Shown here one piece after another: positions 48,327-55,794 of a stretch of DNA of 64,000 nucleotides (positions are counted from its first letter, which is position 1; every line of letters begins with the position of its first letter). The notes beneath the pieces were generated by a model. It was not told where the DNA came from. It worked only from the letters and a program-made list of their open reading frames with translations, and ran no database searches. The stretch covers positions 806,001 through 870,000 of the forward strand of contig NZ_AP014546.1 of assembly GCF_016592555.1 (NCBI RefSeq). The letters run 5' to 3'. The DNA comes from Neptunomonas japonica JAMM 1380 (GTDB lineage Bacteria; Pseudomonadota; Gammaproteobacteria; Pseudomonadales; Balneatricaceae). Made by a program: the position numbers and the translations under genes.

Positions 48327-48931
48327 AAAGGTGCTTCGATTTTTGTATAGCTTTATTTGCTTTGCTCGCATTGTTGCCTGTGATTTTTGTCATATCAATA
48401 CTGATTTATTTCAAATTAGGGTCGCCTATAATCTTTATTCAAGAGCGGCCTGGATTACGTGAAAAAGTTTTTAAAATGATGAAGTTTAGGACAATGCTCA
48501 ATAGTCTTGATAAGGACGGAGTTATATTGCCCGATGAGCAGCGCATGACGAGATTTGGTAGTTTTTTACGTTCATCAAGCCTTGATGAGCTGCCGGGGCT
48601 GATAAATGTGTTGAAAGGTGATATGAGCTTGGTCGGACCCAGACCTCTACTGGTAGAATATTTACCTCTTTATACAGAGGACCAGGCCCGCCGACATAAT
48701 GTGAGGCCTGGTATTACTGGCTGGGCGCAAGTTAATGGTCGCAATGCAATTAGTTGGGACGCCAAGTTTATCTTAGATGTTTGGTATGTGGATAATCGCT
48801 CTGTTTGGCTGGATATTAAAATACTGCTTATGACAATCAGAAAAGTTATTCTTCGTGATGGCATTAGTGCTGAGGGTGAAGTGACAATGTCGAAGTTTGT
48901 AGGTGCGCCAAAAGGTAACGACAATGAGTAA
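48323..48931 (+). CDS. Undecaprenyl-phosphate sugar-1-phosphate transferase, PglC-like
   Basis: 202 aa from a GTG at 48323 with AGGAG at 48311-48315. Minimal monotopic phosphoglycosyl transferase: one N-terminal re-entrant hydrophobic helix (IALFALLALLPVIFVISILI), KVFKMMKFRTM, the catalytic-site region SSLDELPGLINVLKGDMSLV and GPRPLL, then RPGITGWAQVNGRNAISWD. This short form lacks the CoA-binding-like N-terminal half of WcaJ and is typical of PglC, which moves phospho-bacillosamine onto undecaprenyl phosphate. The downstream pglD-, pglE- and pglF-like genes support that substrate. Confidence 0.88.
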   Translation: MKRCFDFCIALFALLALLPVIFVISILIYFKLGSPIIFIQERPGLREKVFKMMKFRTMLNSLDKDGVILPDEQRMTRFGSFLRSSSLDELPGLINVLKGDMSLVGPRPLLVEYLPLYTEDQARRHNVRPGITGWAQVNGRNAISWDAKFILDVWYVDNRSVWLDIKILLMTIRKVILRDGISAEGEVTMSKFVGAPKGNDNE

Positions 48932-49598
48932 TGCAATATATGCTGTGTTTGGTGCTAGCGGCTTTGGTCGAGAAGTAATGCCTTTGGTAAGGCAGCAGTT
49001 ACAATCTAATGGAGTGCCTCTAAGCGATATTTATTTTGTTGATGACTCACCGCAATCTGACATATTAAATGGACATGTTGTGTTGAGCTACACTCAATTT
49101 CTATTGTTAACCGCTGTAGAAAAGTATGTGGTAGTAGCAATTGCTGATGCATCTATACGTACTCTGATTACAGAGCGCTGTTCTTCCGATGGCTTGGGAA
49201 TGCTTAGTGTGGAGGCTGCAAATGTATTTAAAATGGATAATGTTTTGATTGGAAAAGGAAGTATTTTATGCCCTTTTGTAACACTGACTTCTAATATTCG
49301 AATCGGTAAAGGCTTCCAAGCAAATATTTATAGTTATGTTGCACATGATTGTGTTATCGGTGATTACGTTACTTTTGCTCCAGCAGTGAAGTGTAATGGA
49401 AATATTGTGATTGCTGATAATGCATATATAGGTACAGGTGCGATAATAAAGCAAGGTCAGCCGGGTAAACCTCTTGTGATTGGTAAGGGAGCAGTTGTTG
49501 GCATGGGTGCGGTTGTAACCAAGAATGTAGCAGATGGTGCGGTTGTTGTAGGCAACCCTGCGAAGCCATTACGACGAGTAGGATTGGGTGGTAAATGA
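48924..49598 (+). CDS. NeuD/PglD-family sugar N-acyltransferase
   Basis: 224 aa from the ATG at 48924 (AAAGG 9-13 nt upstream). An N-terminal Rossmann-like domain (AVFGASGFGREVMPLVRQQL) is followed by a left-handed beta-helix (hexapeptide repeats, about 105-210) with VAHDCVIGDYVTFAPAV, where the His is the expected catalytic base, and a C-terminal GNPAKPLRR. PglD acetylates the C4 amine of UDP-4-amino-sugars. The acyl donor may be unusual here, given the next gene. It overlaps pglC by 8 bp and maoC by 4 bp. Confidence 0.85.
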   Translation: MSNAIYAVFGASGFGREVMPLVRQQLQSNGVPLSDIYFVDDSPQSDILNGHVVLSYTQFLLLTAVEKYVVVAIADASIRTLITERCSSDGLGMLSVEAANVFKMDNVLIGKGSILCPFVTLTSNIRIGKGFQANIYSYVAHDCVIGDYVTFAPAVKCNGNIVIADNAYIGTGAIIKQGQPGKPLVIGKGAVVGMGAVVTKNVADGAVVVGNPAKPLRRVGLGGK

Positions 49599-50023
49599 CA
49601 GAGCTAATTCTAGGTAATATTCCTATAGAGGATATTTGTGAAGGAATGAAGGCTAGTTATTCCCAAACAATTACAGACGCCGACGTTAAAGCGTATGCGG
49701 GTTTATCAGGCGACCATAACCCTGTTCATGTCAGTGATCACTATGCTGAATCCTCTCATTTTGGTAAGCGAATTGCACATGGCTTAATGTCTGCAGGGTT
49801 CTTCTCTGCATTATTTGGTATGAGGTTGCCAGGTCCTGGTTGTGTATATGTCTCCCAGAATTTGAAATTTCTGCGTCCTGTCTATATAGGCGATACAGTC
49901 ATCGCTTCTATTGAAGTTAAATCTGTTGACGCGTTGCGACGTAGAGTTCAATTTAAAACTGTTTGTACTGTATCTGATAAAGTTGTGATTAATGGTCAGG
50001 CAGAGATCTATATACCTGCATAA
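49595..50023 (+). CDS. MaoC-family (R)-specific enoyl-CoA hydratase
   Basis: 142 aa single hot-dog fold. The hydratase-2 motif SGDHNPVHVSDHYAESSHFG is present, with the Asp/His pair at D40 and H45, and AHGLMSAGFFSALFG continues the fold. The family hydrates trans-2-enoyl-CoA to (R)-3-hydroxyacyl-CoA. Its position between the acyltransferase (4-bp overlap) and the aminotransferase (17-bp gap) suggests that it makes a 3-hydroxyacyl-CoA donor for the sugar acyltransferase. That assignment is inference. Confidence 0.88.
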   Translation: MTELILGNIPIEDICEGMKASYSQTITDADVKAYAGLSGDHNPVHVSDHYAESSHFGKRIAHGLMSAGFFSALFGMRLPGPGCVYVSQNLKFLRPVYIGDTVIASIEVKSVDALRRRVQFKTVCTVSDKVVINGQAEIYIPA

Positions 50024-50040
50024 ATGTATAGGAGCTTTTA

Positions 50041-51216
50041 GTGTTAAACACCCCTTTTTCCCCTTGGCCAAGCTTTACTGAAGAAGAAGCCCAGGCAGTT
50101 CAGCGCGTTCTACTTTCCAATAAAGTTAATTATTGGACGGGGCAAGAAGGGAGGCGATTCGAGGAAGAGTTTGCTGTATTTTCTGAATGTTCGCATGCAA
50201 TAGCTGTCGCTAATGGTACGCTGGCATTAGATTTGGCTTTAAAGGGCGTTGGGCTGGTTGTAGGTGACGAGGTCATTGTTACAAGTCGAACTTTTATAGC
50301 TTCAGCCTCTTCAGTTGTAACAGCAGGCTGTGTGCCAGTGTTTGCTGATGTGGATAGTGACAGTCAGAATATTACGGCTGCTTCCATTGAGGCGGTTATA
50401 ACATCGAAAACACGCGCTATTATTTGTGTTCACTTGGCTGGCTGGCCATGTGATATGGACCCGATAATGGCGTTGGCTGCTAAATATGATTTAAAAGTTA
50501 TTGAAGACTGCGCACAGGCTCATGGCGCAAAATACAAAGGACGTTCAGTCGGCTCTATTGGTGATATCGGATGCTGGTCATTTTGCCAAGATAAAATCAT
50601 GACTACCGGTGGTGAAGGTGGGATGGTAACTACCAATGACAGGATTCTTTGGCTGTCTATGTGGGCTTATAAGGATCATGGGAAGTCTTGGCAAGCTGTT
50701 TATGAGAGGCAGCATGAACCTGGTTTTCGTTGGTTGCATGATAGTTTTGGAACCAATTGGCGCTTAACTGAAATGCAGTCTGTTATAGGAAGAATTCAGC
50801 TCAAGCGGATGCCTGCTTGGTTAGCGAGCAGAACAAAAAATGCTCATACGATCCTTAATAGTGCGCATGACTGCTCAGCATTACGAGTACCTCTTATTGA
50901 AGAGGGAAGTGTACATGCATGGTATAAATGTTATATGTTTATCAGGCCTGAATTATTAAAAGAAGGTTGGAGCCGCGATAGAATAATCGAAAATATTATT
51001 GCCCAAGGTGTTCCTTGCTTTTCTGGTTCTTGCTCTGAAGTGTATTTAGAACGTGCTTTTGATAACACTAATTGGCGTCCTGAACCTCGTTTATCAATAG
51101 CAAAAAAATTAGGTGAAACAAGTTTAATGTTTTTGGTTCATCCTACTTTGACAAAAGCCGAAATAGATAAAACATGTGCAGCTTTACGGCAAGTAATGTC
51201 CGAGGCAACTGCCTGA
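50041..51216 (+). CDS. DegT/DnrJ/EryC1-family sugar aminotransferase, PglE-like
   Basis: 391 aa from a GTG at 50041 with AGGAG upstream. PLP-dependent aminotransferase of nucleotide sugars. The Schiff-base lysine is in WSFCQDKIMTTGGEGGM; YKDHGKSWQAVYERQHEPGF and GTNWRLTEMQSVIGRIQLKR are typical. PglE/WecE-type enzymes aminate the 4-keto sugar made by the adjacent 4,6-dehydratase. Product expected: UDP-2-acetamido-4-amino-2,4,6-trideoxyhexose. Confidence 0.9.
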   Translation: MLNTPFSPWPSFTEEEAQAVQRVLLSNKVNYWTGQEGRRFEEEFAVFSECSHAIAVANGTLALDLALKGVGLVVGDEVIVTSRTFIASASSVVTAGCVPVFADVDSDSQNITAASIEAVITSKTRAIICVHLAGWPCDMDPIMALAAKYDLKVIEDCAQAHGAKYKGRSVGSIGDIGCWSFCQDKIMTTGGEGGMVTTNDRILWLSMWAYKDHGKSWQAVYERQHEPGFRWLHDSFGTNWRLTEMQSVIGRIQLKRMPAWLASRTKNAHTILNSAHDCSALRVPLIEEGSVHAWYKCYMFIRPELLKEGWSRDRIIENIIAQGVPCFSGSCSEVYLERAFDNTNWRPEPRLSIAKKLGETSLMFLVHPTLTKAEIDKTCAALRQVMSEATA

Positions 51217-51217
51217 T

Positions 51218-53155
51218 ATGTTATCGTCGATTCTGTATCTCTCACGTAACCTTAAACGTTTGCTGTTTGTATTGTTTGATATCTTCGCATTGGTAATGTG
51301 TTGCTGGTTAAGTTTTGTTTTACGTTATGAAGATTGGACGGCTAACGGCTTTGTTCACTGGCCATCTTATTTTATAGCGCCGTTAGTAGCGATTCCTATT
51401 TTTGTCCGTATGGGGCTTTACCGGGCAGTGATTCGCTATATTGGTTATAAAGCGCTCTGGACGGCAGTTAAAGCCATAACAATTGCAATACTAGTATGGG
51501 CTGTATTCACCCATTTTCTGGGCTTGGAGCTAATAGTCCCTCGGTCAGTAATCCTTATTTTCTGGTTTATTTCTATTGTTGTTATTGGTGGTTCTAGAAT
51601 AGTGGCTAGGTGGGTGATTTTGCATCAATTCCCTGGAGGAGAGCAGAAAGCTAAATCGCAATCGGAGCGAGTGATTATTTATGGTGCAGGTGCGGCAGGG
51701 CGGCAGATGGCAACTGCCTTATATCACTCTAAAGAGTTTTCTGCTGTGGCTTTCGTTGATGATGATGAACGACTCAAAGGCGGCGATATTCACGGCATTC
51801 GGGTCTATTTACCGAGCGATATTGATGATGTTATCGAAAAGTTTGATGTGAATGCTATTTTGCTTGCGTTGCCTTCGGCTTCAAGGCTGCGTAAGCGCGA
51901 AATAGTTGATTCGCTTGTTAGTTTTAACCTGCGTGTGCTTACTCTACCTGGTCTTTCAGATATAGCTGGTGGGAGAATCAGTGTTAATGATGTTCAAGAA
52001 GTCGATATTGCTGATCTGTTAGGAAGAGATGAAGTGAAGCCTGATCAAGCTTTGTTAGATGCTTGTATCACTAATCAGAGCGTAATGGTTACCGGAGCGG
52101 GTGGGTCAATTGGCTCTGAGTTATGTCGACAGATTTTGCAACAAAAGCCGTCCTGTCTAGTGCTATTTGAGCTATCTGAATTTGCTTTATATAGTATTGA
52201 ACATGAGTTGCGCGCTTTGGCTGGAGACTCGATTAAGCTGGTCCCTATTCTGGGTAGTGTCTTAGATAAAACATACTTAGAAAGGGTCTTGAATCAGTTC
52301 CAAGTAGCCACGGTGTATCATGCAGCCGCTTATAAGCATGTGCCACTCGTCGAGAGTAATATTTTAGCAGGTGTACGTAATAACCTCTTTGGTACTTACT
52401 TTACTGCAGAGGCTGCCATAAATTGCGGTGTCAAAAATTTCGTTTTGATCTCTACTGATAAGGCGGTAAGGCCTGCTAATGTAATGGGGGCCAGTAAACG
52501 TTTTGCGGAGTTAGTGCTCCAAGCGTTAAGTGAAAGAGAAGAGGGTGTTTCCCCTATTCGTTTTGCCATGGTGCGTTTTGGTAATGTACTGGGTTCTTCT
52601 GGTTCAGTGATACCGCTGTTTAAGAAGCAAATTCAAAGTGGCGGGCCTGTTACTGTGACGCATCCAAAAATCACGCGCTATTTTATGACAATCCCTGAAG
52701 CAGCATCTTTAGTTATACAAGCCGGTTTTATGGGGGCTTCTGGTGATGTATTTGTGCTTGATATGGGGGAGCCGGTGAAAATTAAAAATTTAGCAAAGCA
52801 GATGATAAATCTAACGGGTTTATCGGTAAGGGATGATAGTACCCCTGATGGTGATATAGAAATTGTATATAGCGGCTTGCGAGATGGTGAAAAGCTATAT
52901 GAAGAGTTGTTGATAGGCGATGATGTGCTGGAAACTGATCATCCAATGATTATGCGAGCCGAAGAAGTAATGCTGGCTTGGGATGAGTTGAAACCAATAT
53001 TGGACAGTATGATGGCATCGCTTGATGAGTACGAATATGAAAAAGTCAGGCAGCTGTTGTTAGATACGGTTAATGGTTATGCTCCTCAACATGAGATTAG
53101 AGACTTAATGTTTTTAAAAGGTAAAGAGAGTAAGCCAGCACTCTATCACCACTAG
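51218..53155 (+). CDS. Membrane-bound UDP-N-acetylglucosamine 4,6-dehydratase, PglF/WbpM-like
   Basis: 645 aa. Four N-terminal membrane helices (about 10-120) precede a first Rossmann region (VIIYGAGAAGRQMATALYHS) and a C-terminal SDR domain (VMVTGAGGSIGSELCRQILQ, VYHAAAYKHVPLVE, ISTDKAVRPANVMGASKR). The last motif shows the Met-for-Tyr pattern known for WbpM/PglF dehydratases. It should make UDP-2-acetamido-2,6-dideoxy-hexos-4-ulose, the first step of bacillosamine-type sugars. It ends the glycan unit, convergent with lysR. Confidence 0.92.
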   Translation: MLSSILYLSRNLKRLLFVLFDIFALVMCCWLSFVLRYEDWTANGFVHWPSYFIAPLVAIPIFVRMGLYRAVIRYIGYKALWTAVKAITIAILVWAVFTHFLGLELIVPRSVILIFWFISIVVIGGSRIVARWVILHQFPGGEQKAKSQSERVIIYGAGAAGRQMATALYHSKEFSAVAFVDDDERLKGGDIHGIRVYLPSDIDDVIEKFDVNAILLALPSASRLRKREIVDSLVSFNLRVLTLPGLSDIAGGRISVNDVQEVDIADLLGRDEVKPDQALLDACITNQSVMVTGAGGSIGSELCRQILQQKPSCLVLFELSEFALYSIEHELRALAGDSIKLVPILGSVLDKTYLERVLNQFQVATVYHAAAYKHVPLVESNILAGVRNNLFGTYFTAEAAINCGVKNFVLISTDKAVRPANVMGASKRFAELVLQALSEREEGVSPIRFAMVRFGNVLGSSGSVIPLFKKQIQSGGPVTVTHPKITRYFMTIPEAASLVIQAGFMGASGDVFVLDMGEPVKIKNLAKQMINLTGLSVRDDSTPDGDIEIVYSGLRDGEKLYEELLIGDDVLETDHPMIMRAEEVMLAWDELKPILDSMMASLDEYEYEKVRQLLLDTVNGYAPQHEIRDLMFLKGKESKPALYHH

Positions 53156-53201
53156 AAGAGATTTGTGTACCTGAATATAAAGCTCTTTTTGTCATATTAA
53201 A

Positions 53202-54056
53202 TTAGTTGTTAGCAAATAGTGGGCTCTCTTTAATTGTTTGTGCTAGTCGCTGGGTTGCTTCATTTATCTGGGTTGCGGTAAACATTGTAATCTCAGTTTC
53301 TGGCAGAGATGGTAGCTCTTTCTCTATTACCACTAGATCCTCTTCCAGAGTATGGCGTGGAATAACTCCAATGCCGATGCCTGCGCGAACTGCGGCCAAA
53401 ACACCTGCACGACTTTGGCTAGTAAAAGCAACTCTATAGGCTCTAGATGACTCCTCAAGTGCCTTTCTAGCATAACTTCTGTGGTAGCAACCCTCATCAA
53501 AAACAGCCAGTGGCAAAATAGACTGCTGATGGACATTATGATCCTCAGCGCGAACCCACACTAGATCGTCACGACGCAAGCGTATACCGCCGCCAGAATT
53601 GGCAGGCATCTCTACTAGTGCAATATCAATCTTCTTTTGTTCTAGCATATCCGTTAGATGGTTTGGTCTGTGGTCGCAAAAGACTTCTAGCTGAGCTTCA
53701 GGATAACTAAGATTAAAGGCTTTAAGCAGTGGTGTTAGTGTACGGCTTGCGTATTGATCGTGAGTGCCTAGGCGGACTTGTCCTGTGATATCAATATTCT
53801 GAAATGAACCGACAATCTGGTCATGCAGGTTAAGCAATTGTTGGGCATGCGATTTGAGTTGTATGCCTGTGGCCGTCAGCCTAACGCCGTGCTGCCCTCT
53901 CTCCATAAGTGGGTTGGTAACTAGCTCTTCAAGCCGGTTGAGCTGCATGCTGATTGTTGAGGGAGCCTTGTGTAGCCGGTTTGCGGCTGCCGTTAGATTA
54001 AGTGTTTCAGCAACGACCATAAAGGTACGTAACAGAGTAATTGGCAGATCTCTCAT
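53202..54056 (-). CDS. LysR-family transcriptional regulator
   Basis: 284 aa from the ATG whose first base is 54056 (MRDLPITLLRTFMVVAETLN); an upstream in-frame start would add 14 residues unlike the family. The N-terminal winged HTH reads LTAAANRLHKAPSTISMQLN RLEELV, followed by an effector domain (about 85-284; GQVRLGTHDQYASRTLTPLL). It is divergent from an MFS transporter, the standard arrangement for a LysR regulator and its target, and an LTTR-type dyad lies between them. The ligand is unknown. Confidence 0.92.
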   Translation of the reverse strand: MRDLPITLLRTFMVVAETLNLTAAANRLHKAPSTISMQLNRLEELVTNPLMERGQHGVRLTATGIQLKSHAQQLLNLHDQIVGSFQNIDITGQVRLGTHDQYASRTLTPLLKAFNLSYPEAQLEVFCDHRPNHLTDMLEQKKIDIALVEMPANSGGGIRLRRDDLVWVRAEDHNVHQQSILPLAVFDEGCYHRSYARKALEESSRAYRVAFTSQSRAGVLAAVRAGIGIGVIPRHTLEEDLVVIEKELPSLPETEITMFTATQINEATQRLAQTIKESPLFANN

Positions 54057-54070
54057 ATTTTCAAACCAGA

Positions 54071-54087
54071 ATTCATTAATATTGAAT
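54071..54087. promoter_or_regulatory. Candidate LysR operator (ATTCA-N7-TGAAT)
   Basis: A perfect 5-bp dyad with a 7-bp spacer that contains the LTTR pattern T-N11-A. It lies 15 bp upstream of the lysR start codon in the divergent gap with the MFS gene, as expected for an autoregulatory and target-activating site. Confidence 0.4.
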
Positions 54088-54208
54088 GTAACTATCAATA
54101 TTTATCGATTTACCGAATAAAGGCAAGTGCTTAGGATAACTCGATCTAGTTTTAGGCTGGTATTTATAAGTTATTAAGTAGTGGCTCAATAGTTATGGAG
54201 AGTATTTG

Positions 54209-55408
54209 ATGCGTATGACCACCACCTTTGGAATGAACCAGATCGTCAGTCATGGTTTTGGTGTATTTCTGTTTGCTGCACTAGTGCCTATGATGCGTGA
54301 ATCTATAGATATCAGTCATTGGCATTTGGCAATGATTGGTGCGCTGACTCAACTATCTTATTTAGGAGGAGCTATGCTGTTAGGGCTAATAGGCCATCGT
54401 ATAGATTCCGGTCGATTGGTTCTTATAAGTGGTTCTATAACTAGTTTACTGCTGTTCGTGATGGCTGCTCTTAATGATCCGATAGAGGTTTTGTTGGTGC
54501 TGACTTGTATGGCAGCCAGTGCTGCAATTAGTTGGGGAGCGATTGTTGAATTGATTACTCGCTACGCACGCCCAGCGCTTTGTTCTACGTGTTTATCTAG
54601 TGCTTCCAGTGGTACCGCTTGGGGTTACGGTTTGAACGGTTTGTTTATTCTGCTGTTGGTGCCATTCTTTGGCTGGCGTAGTGGCTGGTTGCTTGCTGGA
54701 ATGTTGGGTTGTCTTAGTATTATTCTAACTTTCATATTGTTGAAAACGCTTAAAACACCTGCTGCTACCGGCTCGGAAGATGAAGTAACCGCTTTATCTT
54801 CTCGGGAGTTATTTCGTGTTATTGCAGGCGAGCGAGCAGCATTCTTTGCTTGTCTCATATGTTTTATGGTTGGTTTTGCCACGATGCCATTTTCTACTTG
54901 GTTAAATATTTATCTGGCAGAATTAATGCTGCCTCCTGCTCTGGGTGGCTATGCATGGACGGTAGCTGGAATTACTGGCATGGTCGCTGGTTTTCTCTCA
55001 GGTAGGCTGGCGGATAGCAAAGGGCATGGTGTGGCGCTATTAGTCGTGTTTGGTGGGTTTGCTATGGGGCTTGTGGCATTTGCTTACAATCCCGCATATT
55101 TTGCGGTATTTGCTGGGTTTGGTTACGGTCTAATGTATTTCCCTATGTGGGGAATTATCGCTGGTTGGGTTAATAAGCATTATTCTTCTATAGCGACGAT
55201 GCAGATAAACGGTATTGGAATGGTTACTTTTGGCTTAGGAGGGGCGTTAGGTAACCTTATGGCTGGGTTAATTCAGGATATCAACCAAAGTTTAGAATAC
55301 GTCTATTGGGTAATTACAACGGATGCTTTTTTCTTAGTATTGCTGGCTATATATATTTGTCGGACTGAGCGGGAAGTAGAGAAGCACTATGTGGGTAGTC
55401 TGCTTTGA
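54209..55408 (+). CDS. Major facilitator superfamily transporter (YbfB/YjiJ-like)
   Basis: 399 aa from the ATG at 54209 with GGAGAG at 54197-54202. Twelve predicted membrane helices; the loop 2-3 motif appears as GLIGHRIDSGRLVLISG and the later counterpart as GFLSGRLADSKGHGVALLVV. The substrate is unknown; this MFS group includes YbfB/YjiJ-type permeases. It is probably controlled by the divergent LysR regulator. Confidence 0.85.
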   Translation: MRMTTTFGMNQIVSHGFGVFLFAALVPMMRESIDISHWHLAMIGALTQLSYLGGAMLLGLIGHRIDSGRLVLISGSITSLLLFVMAALNDPIEVLLVLTCMAASAAISWGAIVELITRYARPALCSTCLSSASSGTAWGYGLNGLFILLLVPFFGWRSGWLLAGMLGCLSIILTFILLKTLKTPAATGSEDEVTALSSRELFRVIAGERAAFFACLICFMVGFATMPFSTWLNIYLAELMLPPALGGYAWTVAGITGMVAGFLSGRLADSKGHGVALLVVFGGFAMGLVAFAYNPAYFAVFAGFGYGLMYFPMWGIIAGWVNKHYSSIATMQINGIGMVTFGLGGALGNLMAGLIQDINQSLEYVYWVITTDAFFLVLLAIYICRTEREVEKHYVGSLL

Positions 55409-55591
55409 TAAAGATTGTTTTATGTTGAAATATTCTGAAATTATGAATAGTTGTAGATATTCGGCATTAGTGTAATGGTTTTGTGCGTATCTAAAGGAAG
55501 TGAGATCAATTAAATCGTATAGTGCTAGATAATTTAGATGGTATTTAGCCATCAAGAGGAAAGGGTAACTTGTTGCTTTTATAAGTAAAAA

Positions 55592-55668
55592 TGGTGGGCC
55601 TTGCAGGACTTGAACCTGCGACCGTTCGATTATGAGTCGAGCGCTCTAACCAACTGAGCTAAAGGCCC
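55592..55668 (-). tRNA. tRNA-Ile(CAU), lysidine-type (ile2)
   Basis: 77 nt on the minus strand including an encoded CCA. The acceptor GGGCCTT pairs with AAGGCCC; the D-arm is AGCTCAGTTGGTTAGAG, the anticodon arm CGACTCATAATCG with CAT, and the T-arm GCAGGTTCAAGTCCTGC. CAU in this sequence context (as in E. coli ileX) marks the tRNA whose C34 is converted to lysidine by TilS to read AUA. An elongator tRNA-Met is the alternative, but the anticodon stem matches ile2. Confidence 0.93.
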
Positions 55669-55683
55669 ATTTTTACTTTTTTT

Positions 55684-55728
55684 GGGTAACTCATCGGTTA
55701 TGATTCTAACCAACTGAGCTGTAGGCCC
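55684..55728 (-). pseudogene. Degenerate partial copy of tRNA-Ile(CAU)
   Basis: On the minus strand, bases from 55728 down read GGGCCT, then AGCTCAGTTGGTTAGA identical to 16 nt of the intact tRNA 60 bp away, then ATCATAACC matching the anticodon loop after a deletion of about 8 nt. The T-arm and 3' acceptor are missing. It looks like a decayed tandem duplicate or an attachment-site remnant. Confidence 0.65.
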
Positions 55729-55768
55729 TAAAAGAGACGCCAATAATACAGATTCTGTATCATTGGCG
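55729..55768 (-). terminator. Terminator of the rpsU-dnaG-rpoD operon
   Basis: A 14-bp stem (CGCCAATAATACAG at 55738-55751 and CTGTATCATTGGCG at 55755-55768) with a 3-nt loop. The single A/C mismatch on the plus strand becomes a G-U pair in minus-strand RNA, so the hairpin is fully paired only in the rpoD transcript. TCTCTTTTA follows on that strand. It begins 26 bp after the rpoD stop. Confidence 0.72.
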
Positions 55769-55794
55769 CAATAGGTTGATATGCAAAGAGAAAA

